A stretch of DNA of 64,000 nucleotides from Nostoc parmelioides FACHB-3921 (GTDB lineage Bacteria > Cyanobacteriota > Cyanobacteriia > Cyanobacteriales > Nostocaceae). The notes under the pieces were generated by a model. The model did not search any database and had not been told where the DNA came from. It saw only the letters and a program-made list of their open reading frames with translations. The stretch is taken from positions 161,259-225,258 of the forward strand of contig NZ_JACJQL010000005.1 in NCBI RefSeq assembly GCF_014696625.1. The letters run 5' to 3'. Position 1 is the stretch's first letter; each line of letters opens with the position of its first letter. A program made the translations under genes and the position numbers. Shown piece after piece: positions 35,164 to 44,983 of this stretch.

Positions 35164-36768
35164 TCAGTAGAGTGTAATAGCAACTCAGGAGGAAGTAAGT
35201 CACCCACCAAGATAAATCAAAGTGGCGACAGACAGTTACCTGCGGCGATATTCTACCCTACACAGCAGGTAAACTGACAACTAATGTGTTGTATGCCTAT
35301 TGTGCAACGCTCGGCAACCTTTAGATCTACCATCAACAATGTTGCCTCAAATGAAAGGCGATCGTCCACTTTTTTAAGACTTACGCATCCAGGTTGTCTG
35401 TTGAGACCGGGTGTAAGGGTGTAAAGATATAGGGGGGTAAGGTAAACATCTAAATAATTAAATCAAGATACCTCATAAATACTGTTCTTCTCATCACCCC
35501 TACACCCCTATACCCCCATACCTCTACACCCAGTCATAGCAAGAGTTTCATGTTTTCTTAGCGCCATTCCATTTATACCCCTACACCGCTATACCCTTGT
35601 CCAAACCCTTGATGTTTTGTTTTCATGGGTAAGTCCTATCTTTTAAACAACTTTACCCATAAGGCATAACCAGCTTTCTTATTCCCGTAGCCAATAACCT
35701 CCTCAACCAAGGATTTCACCTTTTCTTGATTACAATTCAGGTGGGAATTTTTTGTCAGTTTCGATCAAAAATCTGAGGTAACCATCGAAAACAGGAGCTT
35801 GTGGAAATTAACTACAATTTTATCCACAGAAATTTCTCAATTCATAGAAATACGGTATTGATGGTTTTAATTGTCGTGGTAGAATTTATTTTACTTTCAT
35901 GCCGATGCCTGCCATTCAGTTTCATAAAACAGTTCAATAGACTCAAAAAAATCTTTTTGAGGGCAGGCAACAATCATTCCCACGCATTTCGTATATTTAA
36001 ATAAGCTTGTGAAAAATAGCAGAAAAATTTTGTAGTTATACTCATACTCGCTTCGCTCTCAAATAGGCAATTGCCTGCGGTGGAAGAAATGCCATCATCT
36101 TTTGTGGCAAGTTCCTCAGGAAAGGCAAAGCAGAGCATTGTGGCATCTTTACTCTGTAAACTTCAGAGTAATTTACTGCTTGTTGGGGAACTTTCCCTGA
36201 ATGAGTAGTTGTCCTCAAAAATAAACTATATTTCTGGAGAATATCAGCTTTCAGTCTGTAACCTAAGAACTCATCAACTATAATCTGAGTGGATGATAGT
36301 TAAGATGTATTTATAAACTGAAGAAAATTGTTGATGACCAGTCAAAAATTTAGTTTGTCAGTTTATATTATAATTTTGAGACTAATATCGTAGAATATTG
36401 AATGAACCTTTATAATTGGTTAAGGTTTTTGTTTGTTAATGATTCTATTTCTTAATTGCTATGAGGACAAAACCAACTAACTAATTTAATGGTTAATCCT
36501 CCTTTAGCAATATATAGAAGAAGTCTCTCAGTCTACTTAGACTCGGAAAATCTGGTTTTGCTGATAATGAACGAGAATTAAACTAGTTTCTGCTAGTCCG
36601 TCGGTTGGTCGGCACGGTGCTTTGTTTATCAAAAGGAACGAAAAGTGAGCAGATGATGATTATATTGAGAAATATTTAAAGTATTTATGAAAGCTTTAAA
36701 AAAACACACAGATGTTTTTTTTACTCTCTTTCAGTTAAATCCACCAAATATCTAATGCTAAGATTGCC
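35164..36768. other. 1.6 kb spacer upstream of prs with MITE, palindrome and a DnaA box
   Basis: This is the largest gene-free stretch. It holds the 264-bp TA-flanked element (35375-35638), a perfect DnaA-box sequence TTATCCACA (35820-35828) with a weaker inverted partner (TGTGGAAAT, about 35800-35808), the palindrome AGGCAATTGCCT (36065-36076), a small hairpin TGCCA/TGGCA near 36090 and an AACCTT/AAGGTT stem with a T-run at 36405-36432. A 67-codon GTG frame (35801-36004) has no recognisable content. An RNA gene or long prs leader is possible but unproved. Confidence 0.45.
35375..35638. mobile_element. MITE-like element, copy B (264 bp)
   Basis: The left end is TA-AGACTTACGCA and the right end GGGTAAGTCC-TA. 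The outer portions (aggttgtctgttgagaccgg at the left; aaacccttgatgttttgttt at the right) match copies A and C. The centre carries extra acccctacacccctataccc repeats. Confidence 0.7.
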
Positions 36769-37785
36769 ATGAATGCACATCGAGGATCTGCTGTGCTCAG
36801 TTCTGCAACTTTTAAAATGCAGCCAACTGCAACAGGACTGACTGAAAATCATCGCCTGCGGCTGTTTTCTGGCTCTTCTAACGTACAACTTTCTCAAGAA
36901 GTCGCTCGTTACCTGGGTATGGACTTAGGCCCCATGATTCGCAAGAGATTTGCGGATGGTGAACTGTATGTTCAAATTCAGGAATCGATTCGGGGTTGCG
37001 ATGTCTACCTCATCCAACCATGTTGTCAACCAGTTAACGATCACTTAATGGAATTACTAATTATGGTTGATGCCTGTCGGCGTGCTTCTGCGCGACAGGT
37101 GACAGCAGTAATTCCTTACTATGGTTACGCTCGTGCTGACCGTAAAACCGCAGGGAGAGAATCAATCACTGCCAAGTTGGTTGCTAACCTGATTACTCAA
37201 GCCGGCGCTAATCGCGTTTTGGCAATGGATTTACACGCTGCTCAAATTCAAGGATACTTCGATATTCCGTTTGATCATGTGTACGGTTCACCAGTCTTGC
37301 TGGATTATCTAACAAGCAAACAACTGCATGATATTGTAGTCGTTTCTCCTGACGTTGGTGGTGTAGCCAGAGCCAGAGCATTTGCGAAAAAGCTCAATGA
37401 TGCCCCACTGGCGATTATTGACAAACGCCGTCAGGCTCATAACGTCGCCGAAGTTTTAAATGTGATTGGTGATGTCAAAGGCAAAACCGCAGTTTTGGTT
37501 GATGACATGATCGATACTGGTGGTACGATTGCCGCCGGCGCTAAATTATTACGTGAAGAAGGGGCGCGTCAGGTATACGCTTGTGCAACCCACGCAGTCT
37601 TCTCTCCTCCTGCTGTTGAACGATTGTCCAGTGGCTTGTTTGAGGAAGTAATTGTCACCAATACAATACCGATACCAGAAAGCGATCGCTTTCCCCAACT
37701 AGTAGTGTTATCAGTCGCTAACTTGTTAGGGGAAACCATCTGGCGGATTCATGAAGATACTTCTATAAGTAGTATGTTCCGCTAG
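36769..37785 (+). CDS. prs: Ribose-phosphate pyrophosphokinase (PRPP synthase)
   Basis: This 338-residue enzyme makes PRPP from ribose-5-phosphate and ATP for nucleotide, His, Trp and NAD synthesis. It shows the FADGELYVQIQESIRG substrate loop, the flexible-loop segment YGYARADRKTAGRESITAK and the PRPP-binding VLVDDMIDTGGTI. The N-terminal MNAHRGSAVLSS extension is, from memory, shared with cyanobacterial Prs proteins and supports this start. The upstream 1.6 kb has no gene, so prs probably has its own promoter. Confidence 0.95.
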   Translation: MNAHRGSAVLSSATFKMQPTATGLTENHRLRLFSGSSNVQLSQEVARYLGMDLGPMIRKRFADGELYVQIQESIRGCDVYLIQPCCQPVNDHLMELLIMVDACRRASARQVTAVIPYYGYARADRKTAGRESITAKLVANLITQAGANRVLAMDLHAAQIQGYFDIPFDHVYGSPVLLDYLTSKQLHDIVVVSPDVGGVARARAFAKKLNDAPLAIIDKRRQAHNVAEVLNVIGDVKGKTAVLVDDMIDTGGTIAAGAKLLREEGARQVYACATHAVFSPPAVERLSSGLFEEVIVTNTIPIPESDRFPQLVVLSVANLLGETIWRIHEDTSISSMFR

Positions 37786-37862
37786 CTCAAAAGAGACTGT
37801 CTTTCCTTTTACAGTCGAACATAAAAAATATATGAAGTATGAAGTAGGGAATTTTTCAGCCT

Positions 37863-38450
37863 TCATGCTTCAGGTTTTTTCTGAGATGCTAAATCCTCAA
37901 TTTGGGTAACTACCCGTGCTAATTCTGCAAAAATTGCCCTAGTTTCAGTCTTTTGATAAGCACCAACAAGCGATCGGTAATACCAAAGAGTACCAGTTTT
38001 ACCACCTTGGAAGCGTTCCCAAAGGGATTCTCCCACAAGGCGATAATCTTGGAGAATTGACCGAGCATTGTGAAGTTTATCAGCAGCTGATACCAGCAGC
38101 ACTGATGGAGAAGCGGTAGAAATATGAGCAATATAAGCCTCCTTGCGTTGTTTCCAAGGGGGCTTTGGCATTGTATCAGCGTCTGTACAACCATCAACAA
38201 TTGCCGTGACAGTTTCACCAAAGCGGCGACGAATTTCTTCTCGCGTCTCTGCACCACCTTGGTCTTCCACCGCATCGTGTAAAAGTGCTGCTATGGCTTC
38301 ATCTTCATTGGCTCCATATTCCAAAGCAATACTAGCAACTCCCAACAAATGAGCCACGTAAGGGATACCCGAACCTTTACGGACTTGGTGAGCGTGGAGT
38401 TGAGTAGCGTAAGTCAAAGCTTGGGTAAAGCGTTCTGAAAGCATAAGCAA
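37863..38450 (-). CDS. HD-domain phosphohydrolase, small alarmone-hydrolase-like (SpoT/Mesh1 type)
   Basis: This 195-residue protein has the RelA/SpoT-type hydrolase pattern: HAHQVRKGSGIPYVAHLLGV, the HD pair in ALLHDAVEDQGG, ADKLHNARSI and an ED-rich loop. There is no synthetase or TGS domain, so it may be a small alarmone hydrolase that removes the 3' pyrophosphate of (p)ppGpp with Mn2+. Other HD-type nucleotide hydrolases are possible. It converges on prs. Confidence 0.82.
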   Translation of the reverse strand: MLMLSERFTQALTYATQLHAHQVRKGSGIPYVAHLLGVASIALEYGANEDEAIAALLHDAVEDQGGAETREEIRRRFGETVTAIVDGCTDADTMPKPPWKQRKEAYIAHISTASPSVLLVSAADKLHNARSILQDYRLVGESLWERFQGGKTGTLWYYRSLVGAYQKTETRAIFAELARVVTQIEDLASQKKPEA

Positions 38451-38834
38451 GAGAGGGTGGTGTTTAGAACTAGAAAAATATTGGCAGAAAAGTTAAAAGT
38501 GTTAAGTGTTGACCCTGATGTTATTTAGTTTTGGTTAAGTATGATCGTAGTGCGGTAAATATCTTCGATTTTGTTAGTGGTCAGTAGCCAGTAGTCAGAA
38601 GTAAAACAATTAACACCTGACACGCACAGCGCCATAAAAAACAACTGAAATTAACAGACGCGATTAATTGCGTCTCTAACAACTGACAACTGACACAGGC
38701 AAAACGGTAAAGATAGAGCTTGCTAGATATCAGTATAGAGAGGCTAGATTTTTAAGATTTTATGTGACAACCGGATCTTTTTACTCCTAAAATCGAAGAC
38801 AAGGTAAAGTTCAGTAGAACAACAGCCTAAATTT
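38451..38834. other. Spacer with palindrome and heptamer fragments
   Basis: Contains an imperfect palindrome AGACGCGATTAATTGCGTCT (38656-38675), preceded by aacaactgaaattaac and followed by ctaacaactgacaactgaca heptamer fragments. No gene is seen. Confidence 0.55.
38656..38675. repeat. Palindromic repeat AGACGCGATTAATCGCGTCT, variant copy
   Basis: One base differs from the perfect form (attgcgtct for atcgcgtct). Other copies are at 43785, 45875, 45908, 50480 and 63339. Confidence 0.75.
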
Positions 38835-39773
38835 ATGATTCTTTTAAAAAATCCAGGGTTAAAAGCTATTACTAAATCTCCAATGGTAGATCGGATAAAC
38901 GATATTGCTTGGCAAGCTCACCAAGGAAGCGTTGCGGCGATTATTCAACTATTAAACGACAAGCTCACCAAATCTGGTGTGAGAATTAGGGCTGTTTTTG
39001 CTGATGGTGTCCTGCAACTATTGTGCGAGGCGGCCAAGGTAGAACAACTTGAGCAATCTAGCCTGGTAGAGCAAATTCAGCACATTCTGGAATCAATTGC
39101 ACCGCGCCATATTCGCCGTATTAAGATTAACAGTCGGATTGTCCGGGAACAACAACTGCTATGGTTGACAGAAATTGACCGCGATCGCGATAATCAATTA
39201 CTCTGGTCACAAGAAATCACCCTTGCTCAACCCAATGTCCTCAAGCAACTAATCAGTGATTTCCAAGAAGCCCAAGCCGAACAAGGACAGGTAAATTTAC
39301 GCGATCTCTCGCCACTGCATAAAAAAGGGAAACAAAAAAAAGTCTCCAAAGTTAAGTTGCGGTCAGCATTTGCTTTGTGCTTGTTGCTATCGGTTGGGTG
39401 GATTTTTTATAGTCAGTTTGGTGAACAACTCCAAAATTCAGCGCAGCTAGACAATCACAATTCTTTAGCTACAGCCAACACTAACGGGAAAAAATCAGCA
39501 GTACTGAACAAGGCTTTTAATAGTGACACTACTAACGAATCTGAAGACTCCTTTGTTTCGGCTGTACGCCTTGCTAATCAAGCCTCAGCATCTGGTAAAA
39601 CAGCCACTAGTGCGACTCAATGGTTGGAGTTAGCAGCTATATGGCAACGAGCATCTGATTTAATGAGTGCAGTACCAGCCAATCACAGCCGTTACCAGGA
39701 AGCAAAGATACGTACTCAGCTATATAAGAAATATAGTGAGGCTGCACAAAAAGAGGCTGATAAATCTCCATGA
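38835..39773 (+). CDS. Unknown protein with one central membrane helix
   Basis: This 312-residue protein has a soluble N-terminal half (WQAHQGSVAAIIQLLNDKLT, then ILESIAPRHIRRIKINSRIV) that looks like a compact alpha/beta domain. A basic stretch (KKGKQKKVSKVKLRS) is followed by a single membrane helix (AFALCLLLSVGWIFYSQF, about 178-195) and a helical C-terminal region. The basic residues put the N-terminus in the cytosol. I do not recognise a named family. A terminator hairpin at 39860-39886 separates it from the convergent nadA. Confidence 0.7.
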   Translation: MILLKNPGLKAITKSPMVDRINDIAWQAHQGSVAAIIQLLNDKLTKSGVRIRAVFADGVLQLLCEAAKVEQLEQSSLVEQIQHILESIAPRHIRRIKINSRIVREQQLLWLTEIDRDRDNQLLWSQEITLAQPNVLKQLISDFQEAQAEQGQVNLRDLSPLHKKGKQKKVSKVKLRSAFALCLLLSVGWIFYSQFGEQLQNSAQLDNHNSLATANTNGKKSAVLNKAFNSDTTNESEDSFVSAVRLANQASASGKTATSATQWLELAAIWQRASDLMSAVPANHSRYQEAKIRTQLYKKYSEAAQKEADKSP

Positions 39774-39859
39774 TGACTAAGCAATTCAAAAGTGTATGAA
39801 CTGTGTCACGCAGAGAGAATTTTTAGATTTGAGGATTGAGAAAACAGAGATGATATGGA

Positions 39860-39886
39860 AAATGGGGAAACGTGATTTCCCCATTT
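39860..39886. terminator. Hairpin between convergent genes
   Basis: AAATGGGGAAA (39860-39870), loop cgtga, TTTCCCCATTT (39876-39886): a perfect 11-bp stem between the unknown plus-strand gene and nadA. The A/T-rich stem ends suit termination in both directions. Confidence 0.75.
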
Positions 39887-39915
39887 AATTTGTAAAAAAT
39901 ATAAGAATTAATTGA

Positions 39916-40890
39916 CTAATTACTCATCTCTAACATCCGTTGCATTGGTCGCAAAGCCGCGATGCGGATATCTTCTGACATGGTGATTTCCGGAGTCCGG
40001 TTTTTCATTGCCCAGTAGAGTTTTTCTAGGGTGTTTAATCGCATGAATGGACATTCATTACAAGCACAATTATTGATGGGTGGCGCAGGAATAAAATGCT
40101 TGTGAGGTGCTAGTTTCTGCATTTGGTGGATAATTCCTGGCTCAGTCGCCACGATAAATTCCTGGCTGGGGCTGGTTTGACAGTATTGGAGTAAGGCTGC
40201 TGTAGAGCCGATAAAACTAGCGTGACGCAAGACACTACTTTCACATTCTGGGTGAGCGATCGCCTCTGCTTGGGGATGAGCAACTTTTAATTGTACAATC
40301 TTCTTCTCAGAGAAGGTTTCATGCACCAAACAGCTACCCTGCCACAGTACCAAATCCCGTCCCGTCTGTTCCATCACATAACGCCCCAAATTTCTGTCAG
40401 GAGCAAAAATAATCGGCTGTTCTTTAGGGATTTGCTGCACAATTTTCACGGCGTTGGAACTCGTGCAGATAATATCGCTCATAGCCTTAATTTCAGCAGA
40501 GCAGTTAATATAGGAAACTACTAAATGATCGGGATGTGCTGCTTTAAAAGCGGCAAATTCTTGTGGTGGACAACTATCTGCTAAAGAACAACCCGCATTT
40601 AAATCTGGTAACAGTACCAATTTATCAGGATTGAGAATCTTGGCTGTTTCTGCCATAAAATGAACCCCAGCAAAGACAATCACATCTGCATTGGTCTGAG
40701 ATGCGGCTCTAGCTAGTTGTAATGAATCGCCTATAAAGTCTGCAATATCTTGAATATCCGGCTCTTGATAATAATGCGCCAAAATAACAGCATTGAGTTC
40801 TTTTTTTAGGTTCTCAATAGCCGCAAATAAATCTAGTGGTAGTCCACCTGGTTGAGTCTGTTCCCGTTGGGCAAAGGCAGTGGTAAACAC
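39916..40890 (-). CDS. nadA: Quinolinate synthase A
   Basis: This 324-residue iron-sulphur enzyme condenses iminoaspartate with dihydroxyacetone phosphate to quinolinate in NAD synthesis. Motifs include [20 protein letters not shown], the [14 protein letters not shown] block, [16 protein letters not shown] and the C-terminal [11 protein letters not shown]. The Cys residues in [12 protein letters not shown] and NECPF correspond to the three 4Fe-4S ligands. It has the usual family length and is monocistronic here, next to no other nad gene. Confidence 0.96.
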   Translation of the reverse strand: MFTTAFAQREQTQPGGLPLDLFAAIENLKKELNAVILAHYYQEPDIQDIADFIGDSLQLARAASQTNADVIVFAGVHFMAETAKILNPDKLVLLPDLNAGCSLADSCPPQEFAAFKAAHPDHLVVSYINCSAEIKAMSDIICTSSNAVKIVQQIPKEQPIIFAPDRNLGRYVMEQTGRDLVLWQGSCLVHETFSEKKIVQLKVAHPQAEAIAHPECESSVLRHASFIGSTAALLQYCQTSPSQEFIVATEPGIIHQMQKLAPHKHFIPAPPINNCACNECPFMRLNTLEKLYWAMKNRTPEITMSEDIRIAALRPMQRMLEMSN

Positions 40891-41037
40891 AGTTAGGGTT
40901 ACTTTTTATTACAAATTTTGTCTGGTTATTTAATTATAGTAGTTTTTACCAAAAATAGATGGCGGGTTAATACCCCGAAATAGTGTCCAAATCCGGCTGA
41001 GTTTCCTATGCTGGAAATATACGGCAAGGAAAGTGGC

Positions 41038-41967
41038 ATGACCAGTCAAAAATATCAATCCAAAACTCTGAAAATTGCTGTAATTGGAGATATCCATGAT
41101 CAGTGGGAAGTAGAAGATGGCATGGCACTCAAGCATTTGGGTGTGGATTTGGTGCTATTTGTGGGGGATTTTGGTAATGAGTCGGTGGAAGTGGTAAGAG
41201 CGATCGCTTCCTTGAATATTCCCAAAGCGGCAGTTATGGGTAACCATGATGCGTGGTACACTGCCACAGAATGGGGACGAAAGAAATGTCCTTATGATCG
41301 CACCAAGGAAGACTGGGTACAGGAACAATTAGATTTACTTGGTTCAGCCCATGTGGGTTACGGTAAACTGGATTTCCCCGAATGGAATTTAACCGTGGTG
41401 GGTGGTCGTCCTTTTAGTTGGGGTGGTCATGAATGGAGATTTGCTGACATCTGTAAAGAGCGTTATGGTGTGACCACCCTGGAAGAATCGGCACAGAGAA
41501 TATTTGCATCGGTAAAAAGTGCAGCCTGTGAGACAATTATCTTTCTTGGTCATAACGGGCCGAGTGGATTAGGCGATCGGCCAGAAGACCCATGTGGTAA
41601 AGATTGGCATCCCATAGGCGGCGACTTTGGCGACCCAGATTTAGCCGAAGCGATTTCTCTGACGATGACTGCTGGTAAACAGATTGCCTTGGTAACTTTT
41701 GGTCATATGCACCACACGTTACGACACACCAAAAAAGAACTACGCAAACCCATCTTTAAAAGCCCAGAGGGCATAGTTTACCTGAACGCCGCCAGTGTGC
41801 CAAGGATCGTAGAAAGTGAAAGCGGCAAATTGCGGAATTTTTCCCTGGTTTCCTTAGAGGCGGGTGAGGTAATACAAGCGTCCTTAATTTGGGTGGGCGA
41901 AGATTTTCAGGTGGCGAAAGAGGAAATTTTTTATGAGCGATCGACTTCAGTAGTACCATCTGTGTAG
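41038..41967 (+). CDS. Metallophosphoesterase, TIGR04168 family
   Basis: The frame opens at 41008, but the ATG at 41038 has AAGGA 7 bases upstream and is preferred, giving 309 residues. Calcineurin-like motifs are in order: GDIHDQWE (D and H ligands), FVGDFGNES, GNHDAWY and FGHMHHTLR. It is recognised as the TIGR04168 family of cyanobacteria and plants. It should hydrolyse a phosphoester with two metal ions, but the substrate is unknown. tRNA-Ser follows. Confidence 0.88.
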   Translation: MTSQKYQSKTLKIAVIGDIHDQWEVEDGMALKHLGVDLVLFVGDFGNESVEVVRAIASLNIPKAAVMGNHDAWYTATEWGRKKCPYDRTKEDWVQEQLDLLGSAHVGYGKLDFPEWNLTVVGGRPFSWGGHEWRFADICKERYGVTTLEESAQRIFASVKSAACETIIFLGHNGPSGLGDRPEDPCGKDWHPIGGDFGDPDLAEAISLTMTAGKQIALVTFGHMHHTLRHTKKELRKPIFKSPEGIVYLNAASVPRIVESESGKLRNFSLVSLEAGEVIQASLIWVGEDFQVAKEEIFYERSTSVVPSV

Positions 41968-42045
41968 ATGATAAGATATAGTATTATCTGTCAGCTTTAT
42001 TGCTCACCCACAAAATACGGGTAGCAGTAGCTCGACAGTTTATTT

Positions 42046-42130
42046 GGAGAGGTGGCAGAGTGGTCGATTGCGTCCGACTTGAAATCGGATGAGGCTAAAA
42101 CCTCCGGGAGTTCGAATCTCCCCCTCTCCG
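42046..42130 (+). tRNA. tRNA-Ser (TGA)
   Basis: An 85-base tRNA with acceptor stem GGAGAGG/CCTCTCC, G as discriminator, anticodon stem CCGACT...ATCGG with anticodon TGA, and a long variable arm typical of serine tRNAs. The T arm contains GTTCGAATC. CCA is not encoded. The 95-codon ORF that starts inside it is an artefact at least in its first third. Confidence 0.95.
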
Positions 42131-42364
42131 TTGATTATGTTGAAGCCAACGCTCCATTTTTTCAGCTTGTTTCAATGAGGGATTTAGTTTGTGTACGTAG
42201 GACAGAAGTATACAAGCAAGCAAGAAGTTCAGTAAAGCACCAACATCAAGATTTATCCATTGGTCTGGATAGGATTGTATATGTAGGCGATCGTTTTAAG
42301 CAATTACCTCAAGAGGTTGCTTTTGCAGAATATTCCTAAAACCATACCAATAAATTCTGACCGT

Positions 42365-43756
42365 CTACTTTCCTATACAAAATCTACTAAAAATCCTATC
42401 AAGCACTGATTCTGTGACTTCTTCCCCTGTGATTTCTCCTAGTGCTTGAATTGCACCGCGTAAATCAATTGTCCAAAAATCTAGGGGTAGCTGCTGGGTA
42501 ATTGTGGCTTGCACTTGTTCTAGAGAAATTTTCGCTTGGGTGAGGGCTGCGGCTTGTCTTTGATTAATGGCTAAATCCATATCAGCCGCTTTGACTTTTC
42601 CGGTTTGAACTATCTCTAATATTGCTGTTTCTAGACTATCAATTCCTTGTTTTTGGGCTGCGGCTGTGTGAACAATTTGAGTAATATTTTCGGGATATTC
42701 TAAGGATGTAATTAATTGTTTGTCTACTAAATCAATTTTATTCATCACGAGAATTAACGGACGGTGTTTTACTTGTTCATAAATTTCTTGGTCGCCAGTT
42801 GTCCAACCTGTGGCTGCATCGATGGTGAACAAGACTAAATCGGCGGTGTTAGCGGCTTGGCGCGATCGCTCTACCCCAATCTTTTCTACTTGGTCGCTCG
42901 TCTCCCGAATGCCTGCTGTATCTAGCACCTGTACCGGAATACCGCCTACAACTAACTGTGATTCCACAACGTCGCGGGTTGTGCCTGGTAAGTCGGTGAC
43001 AATGGCGCGATCGCTCTGGCTCCAAGCATTCAATAAGCTGGATTTACCCACATTCGGACGACCGACGATCGCCACTTTTAAGCCTGTCCGCAACAGTTCA
43101 CCTTTGTCTTTAGTTGCCAGCAGTTGCGATATTTCTGCGGCAATGTTTTCAATATCTGATATTATGGCTTTATCATCCAACGGGGGTAAATCTTCCTCAA
43201 AATCAATCCGGGCTTCAATTTCTGCCAAAATATCCAAACAGTTGGCGCGTAACTGGCGGATGGGATGAGCTAATTTGCCTTGTAAACCAGCTAAAGCCGT
43301 TTGGGCAGCTTGGGGCGATCGCGCACCGACTAAATCAGCAATGCTCTCGGCTTGGGTTAAATCTAGTCTGCCATTCAAAAAGGCTCTGAGGGTAAATTCA
43401 CCCGGTTGAGCGAGTCTAGCACCGCTTTCCAGACACAATTGTAACACCTGCTGGACTGCAATAATTCCGCCGTGGCAATGGAACTCTACTACATCTTCGC
43501 GGGTGTAAGAACGAGGGGCTTTCATGAGCAGTAACAGGGCTTCATCGACAATTTGTCGGGTCTGGGGATGGCGGATGTAACCGTAAAGAATCCGGTGACT
43601 TTCCCAAACTTGTTTACCCGGTGCATAAAACAGAGTTTGGGCGATCGCTATTGCCTCGGAACCAGACACCCGCACGATACCGACGCTACCTTGTTGAGGG
43701 ACAATAGCAGTAGCGATCGCCGCAATAGTTCCAGTAATAGCCAAAAGTTGAGTCAT
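42365..43756 (-). CDS. mnmE: tRNA modification GTPase MnmE
   Basis: This 463-residue protein works with MnmG to place the (carboxymethyl)aminomethyl group at C5 of wobble uridine 34. The N-terminal formyl-THF-binding domain ([20 protein letters not shown]), the G domain ([27 protein letters not shown]) and the C-terminal FCIGK box with the conserved Cys are all present. The family's usual length is about 450-460. The start codon directly abuts four tandem TTGTCAG heptamers, so no Shine-Dalgarno is visible. Confidence 0.97.
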   Translation of the reverse strand: MTQLLAITGTIAAIATAIVPQQGSVGIVRVSGSEAIAIAQTLFYAPGKQVWESHRILYGYIRHPQTRQIVDEALLLLMKAPRSYTREDVVEFHCHGGIIAVQQVLQLCLESGARLAQPGEFTLRAFLNGRLDLTQAESIADLVGARSPQAAQTALAGLQGKLAHPIRQLRANCLDILAEIEARIDFEEDLPPLDDKAIISDIENIAAEISQLLATKDKGELLRTGLKVAIVGRPNVGKSSLLNAWSQSDRAIVTDLPGTTRDVVESQLVVGGIPVQVLDTAGIRETSDQVEKIGVERSRQAANTADLVLFTIDAATGWTTGDQEIYEQVKHRPLILVMNKIDLVDKQLITSLEYPENITQIVHTAAAQKQGIDSLETAILEIVQTGKVKAADMDLAINQRQAAALTQAKISLEQVQATITQQLPLDFWTIDLRGAIQALGEITGEEVTESVLDRIFSRFCIGK

Positions 43757-43784
43757 TTGTCAGTTGTCAGTTGTCAGTTGTCAG
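43757..43784. repeat. Heptamer array (TTGTCAG)x4 abutting the mnmE start
   Basis: Four exact units occupy 43757-43784, immediately next to the mnmE start codon (43754-43756 on the plus strand). This is an STRR-type array forming the whole proximal 5' untranslated region of mnmE. Confidence 0.9.
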
Positions 43785-43804
43785 AGACGCGATTAATCGC
43801 GTCT
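43785..43804. repeat. Palindromic repeat AGACGCGATTAATCGCGTCT, perfect copy
   Basis: A 20-bp perfect palindrome directly beside the heptamer array upstream of mnmE. Confidence 0.85.
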
Positions 43805-43942
43805 GTACAGTCATATCCCCCAATCCCCAGTACCCAGCCCTTTTTTTAAAATGGTAGATATTTAGACTAATTTGATTTTAACTACCAAGGTAAAATTTAC
43901 CTGGAGGGCAGAAAAAGACCCTGAGTTAGAGAGGAATGGACT

Positions 43943-44143
43943 GTGGAGCAGAAAATTAACTGCGCTCAAGCTTGCGTCAACGGTTGTGTTTTAGGGGATA
44001 AATGTCCGAACATTGAGTTTCGAGAGGCTACTTCTCAATTCATTGCCGAGACTTCTTTAGACCAAATGCTGCAAATGGCGGAAGAGCGTCTGCGGAAAAA
44101 AAGGATGGAACCACCTAAATGGGTTCTTCCTGAAGATTCATAG
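43943..44143 (+). CDS. Small Cys-containing protein, unknown
   Basis: A 66-residue protein starting at GTG, with GAGGAATG 6 bases or more upstream. Four Cys lie in the first 25 residues (INCAQACVNGCVLGDKCPN), a spacing that could bind a metal or cluster. The rest is helical and charged (MLQMAEERLRKKRMEPPKWV). The clear ribosome site and coherent sequence support a real gene. I cannot name the family. Confidence 0.65.
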   Translation: MEQKINCAQACVNGCVLGDKCPNIEFREATSQFIAETSLDQMLQMAEERLRKKRMEPPKWVLPEDS

Positions 44144-44232
44144 GTAATGGGTAATGGGTAAAAATCTCTTTTCAATTACCAATTAACAATTACCAACTAC
44201 AGAGACTATATCTAGATAACTAGCAATTTGGC

Positions 44233-44922
44233 TTAAATAGTATCTGGATCTATGTTTAATTCTCGCAGCTTCGCTCTTAAGCGATCGCTGCGTTCTTTTT
44301 CTTTATCAGCGCGTTGTTTTTCCTGTTGTGCAGTTTCTTCCGGTGTGGGAACTAGTTCTCCTTCCGCAGTATAAAAGCGTAAATTTTGCTGATTCACGCC
44401 TAAATATAATTCTAGTTGCTGACTCCATAGCCAACCTTGGGGATTTGCTTCGATTGGCTGATATTTACCAGCCATCAACACAAAGCCGGCAAACTCCACA
44501 GTATCAGGATCAAACCAGAAGTACTCAGGAGTGCGGAACGTATCTTGGTAGATTTGCTTTTTTAAACCTCTGTCTGTAGCGGCGGTAGAATCTGATAGTA
44601 TTTCCACAATCACGTTAGGATATCTACCTTCTTCTTGCCAGACAACCCAACTTTTGCGGGGACGGCGTTCTGTTCCCAGTACCACAAAAAAGTCTGGGCC
44701 TCGAAAATATTCTGACTTACGCTGAGTGGGACTGTAATAAATAGTCAGGTTCCCGGCGGCAAAAAAGTCATTGCGGTCTTGCCACCACCATTCTAAACAC
44801 TTTAATAACAGTATTAATTGTTGTAAATGTAAATAACTTTCCAAAGGTGGTTCGTCACTATATAAATCCCCTGGAGGAAAGATAACATCTTCTGGGGTAA
44901 CAAATTCTTCGGTGACAGACAT
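44233..44922 (-). CDS. Uma2 family endonuclease (DUF820)
   Basis: This 229-residue protein belongs to the Uma2 (DUF820) PD-(D/E)xK nuclease-fold family that is greatly expanded in cyanobacteria. The core contains RGPDFFVVLG and PNVIVEILSDSTAATDRGLK, with Asp and Glu as expected for the nuclease site, and TPEYFWFDPDTVEFAGFVL. The C-terminal tail is a charged helix (EKQRADKEKERSDRLRAKLR). The activity and target are unknown. Confidence 0.9.
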   Translation of the reverse strand: MSVTEEFVTPEDVIFPPGDLYSDEPPLESYLHLQQLILLLKCLEWWWQDRNDFFAAGNLTIYYSPTQRKSEYFRGPDFFVVLGTERRPRKSWVVWQEEGRYPNVIVEILSDSTAATDRGLKKQIYQDTFRTPEYFWFDPDTVEFAGFVLMAGKYQPIEANPQGWLWSQQLELYLGVNQQNLRFYTAEGELVPTPEETAQQEKQRADKEKERSDRLRAKLRELNIDPDTI

Positions 44923-44983
44923 AGTAACAAGTGTCTCAGTCTTATAAGTTTAGCCTAACAATAAATGCAGATTGCTGTTATAA

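Noticed and set aside
35800..35828. Replication origin based on DnaA boxes
   Set aside because: Only one perfect and one weak box are visible, with no dnaA/dnaN gene or box cluster nearby.
35801..36004. 67-codon GTG ORF with a hydrophobic stretch
   Set aside because: No ribosome site, no homology recognised, and it overlaps the DnaA-box region. Chance ORF in AT-rich DNA is more likely.
42052..42339. 95-codon ORF overlapping tRNA-Ser
   Set aside because: The first 26 codons are the tRNA itself. The remainder from the ATG at 42175 has no ribosome site and no recognisable content.
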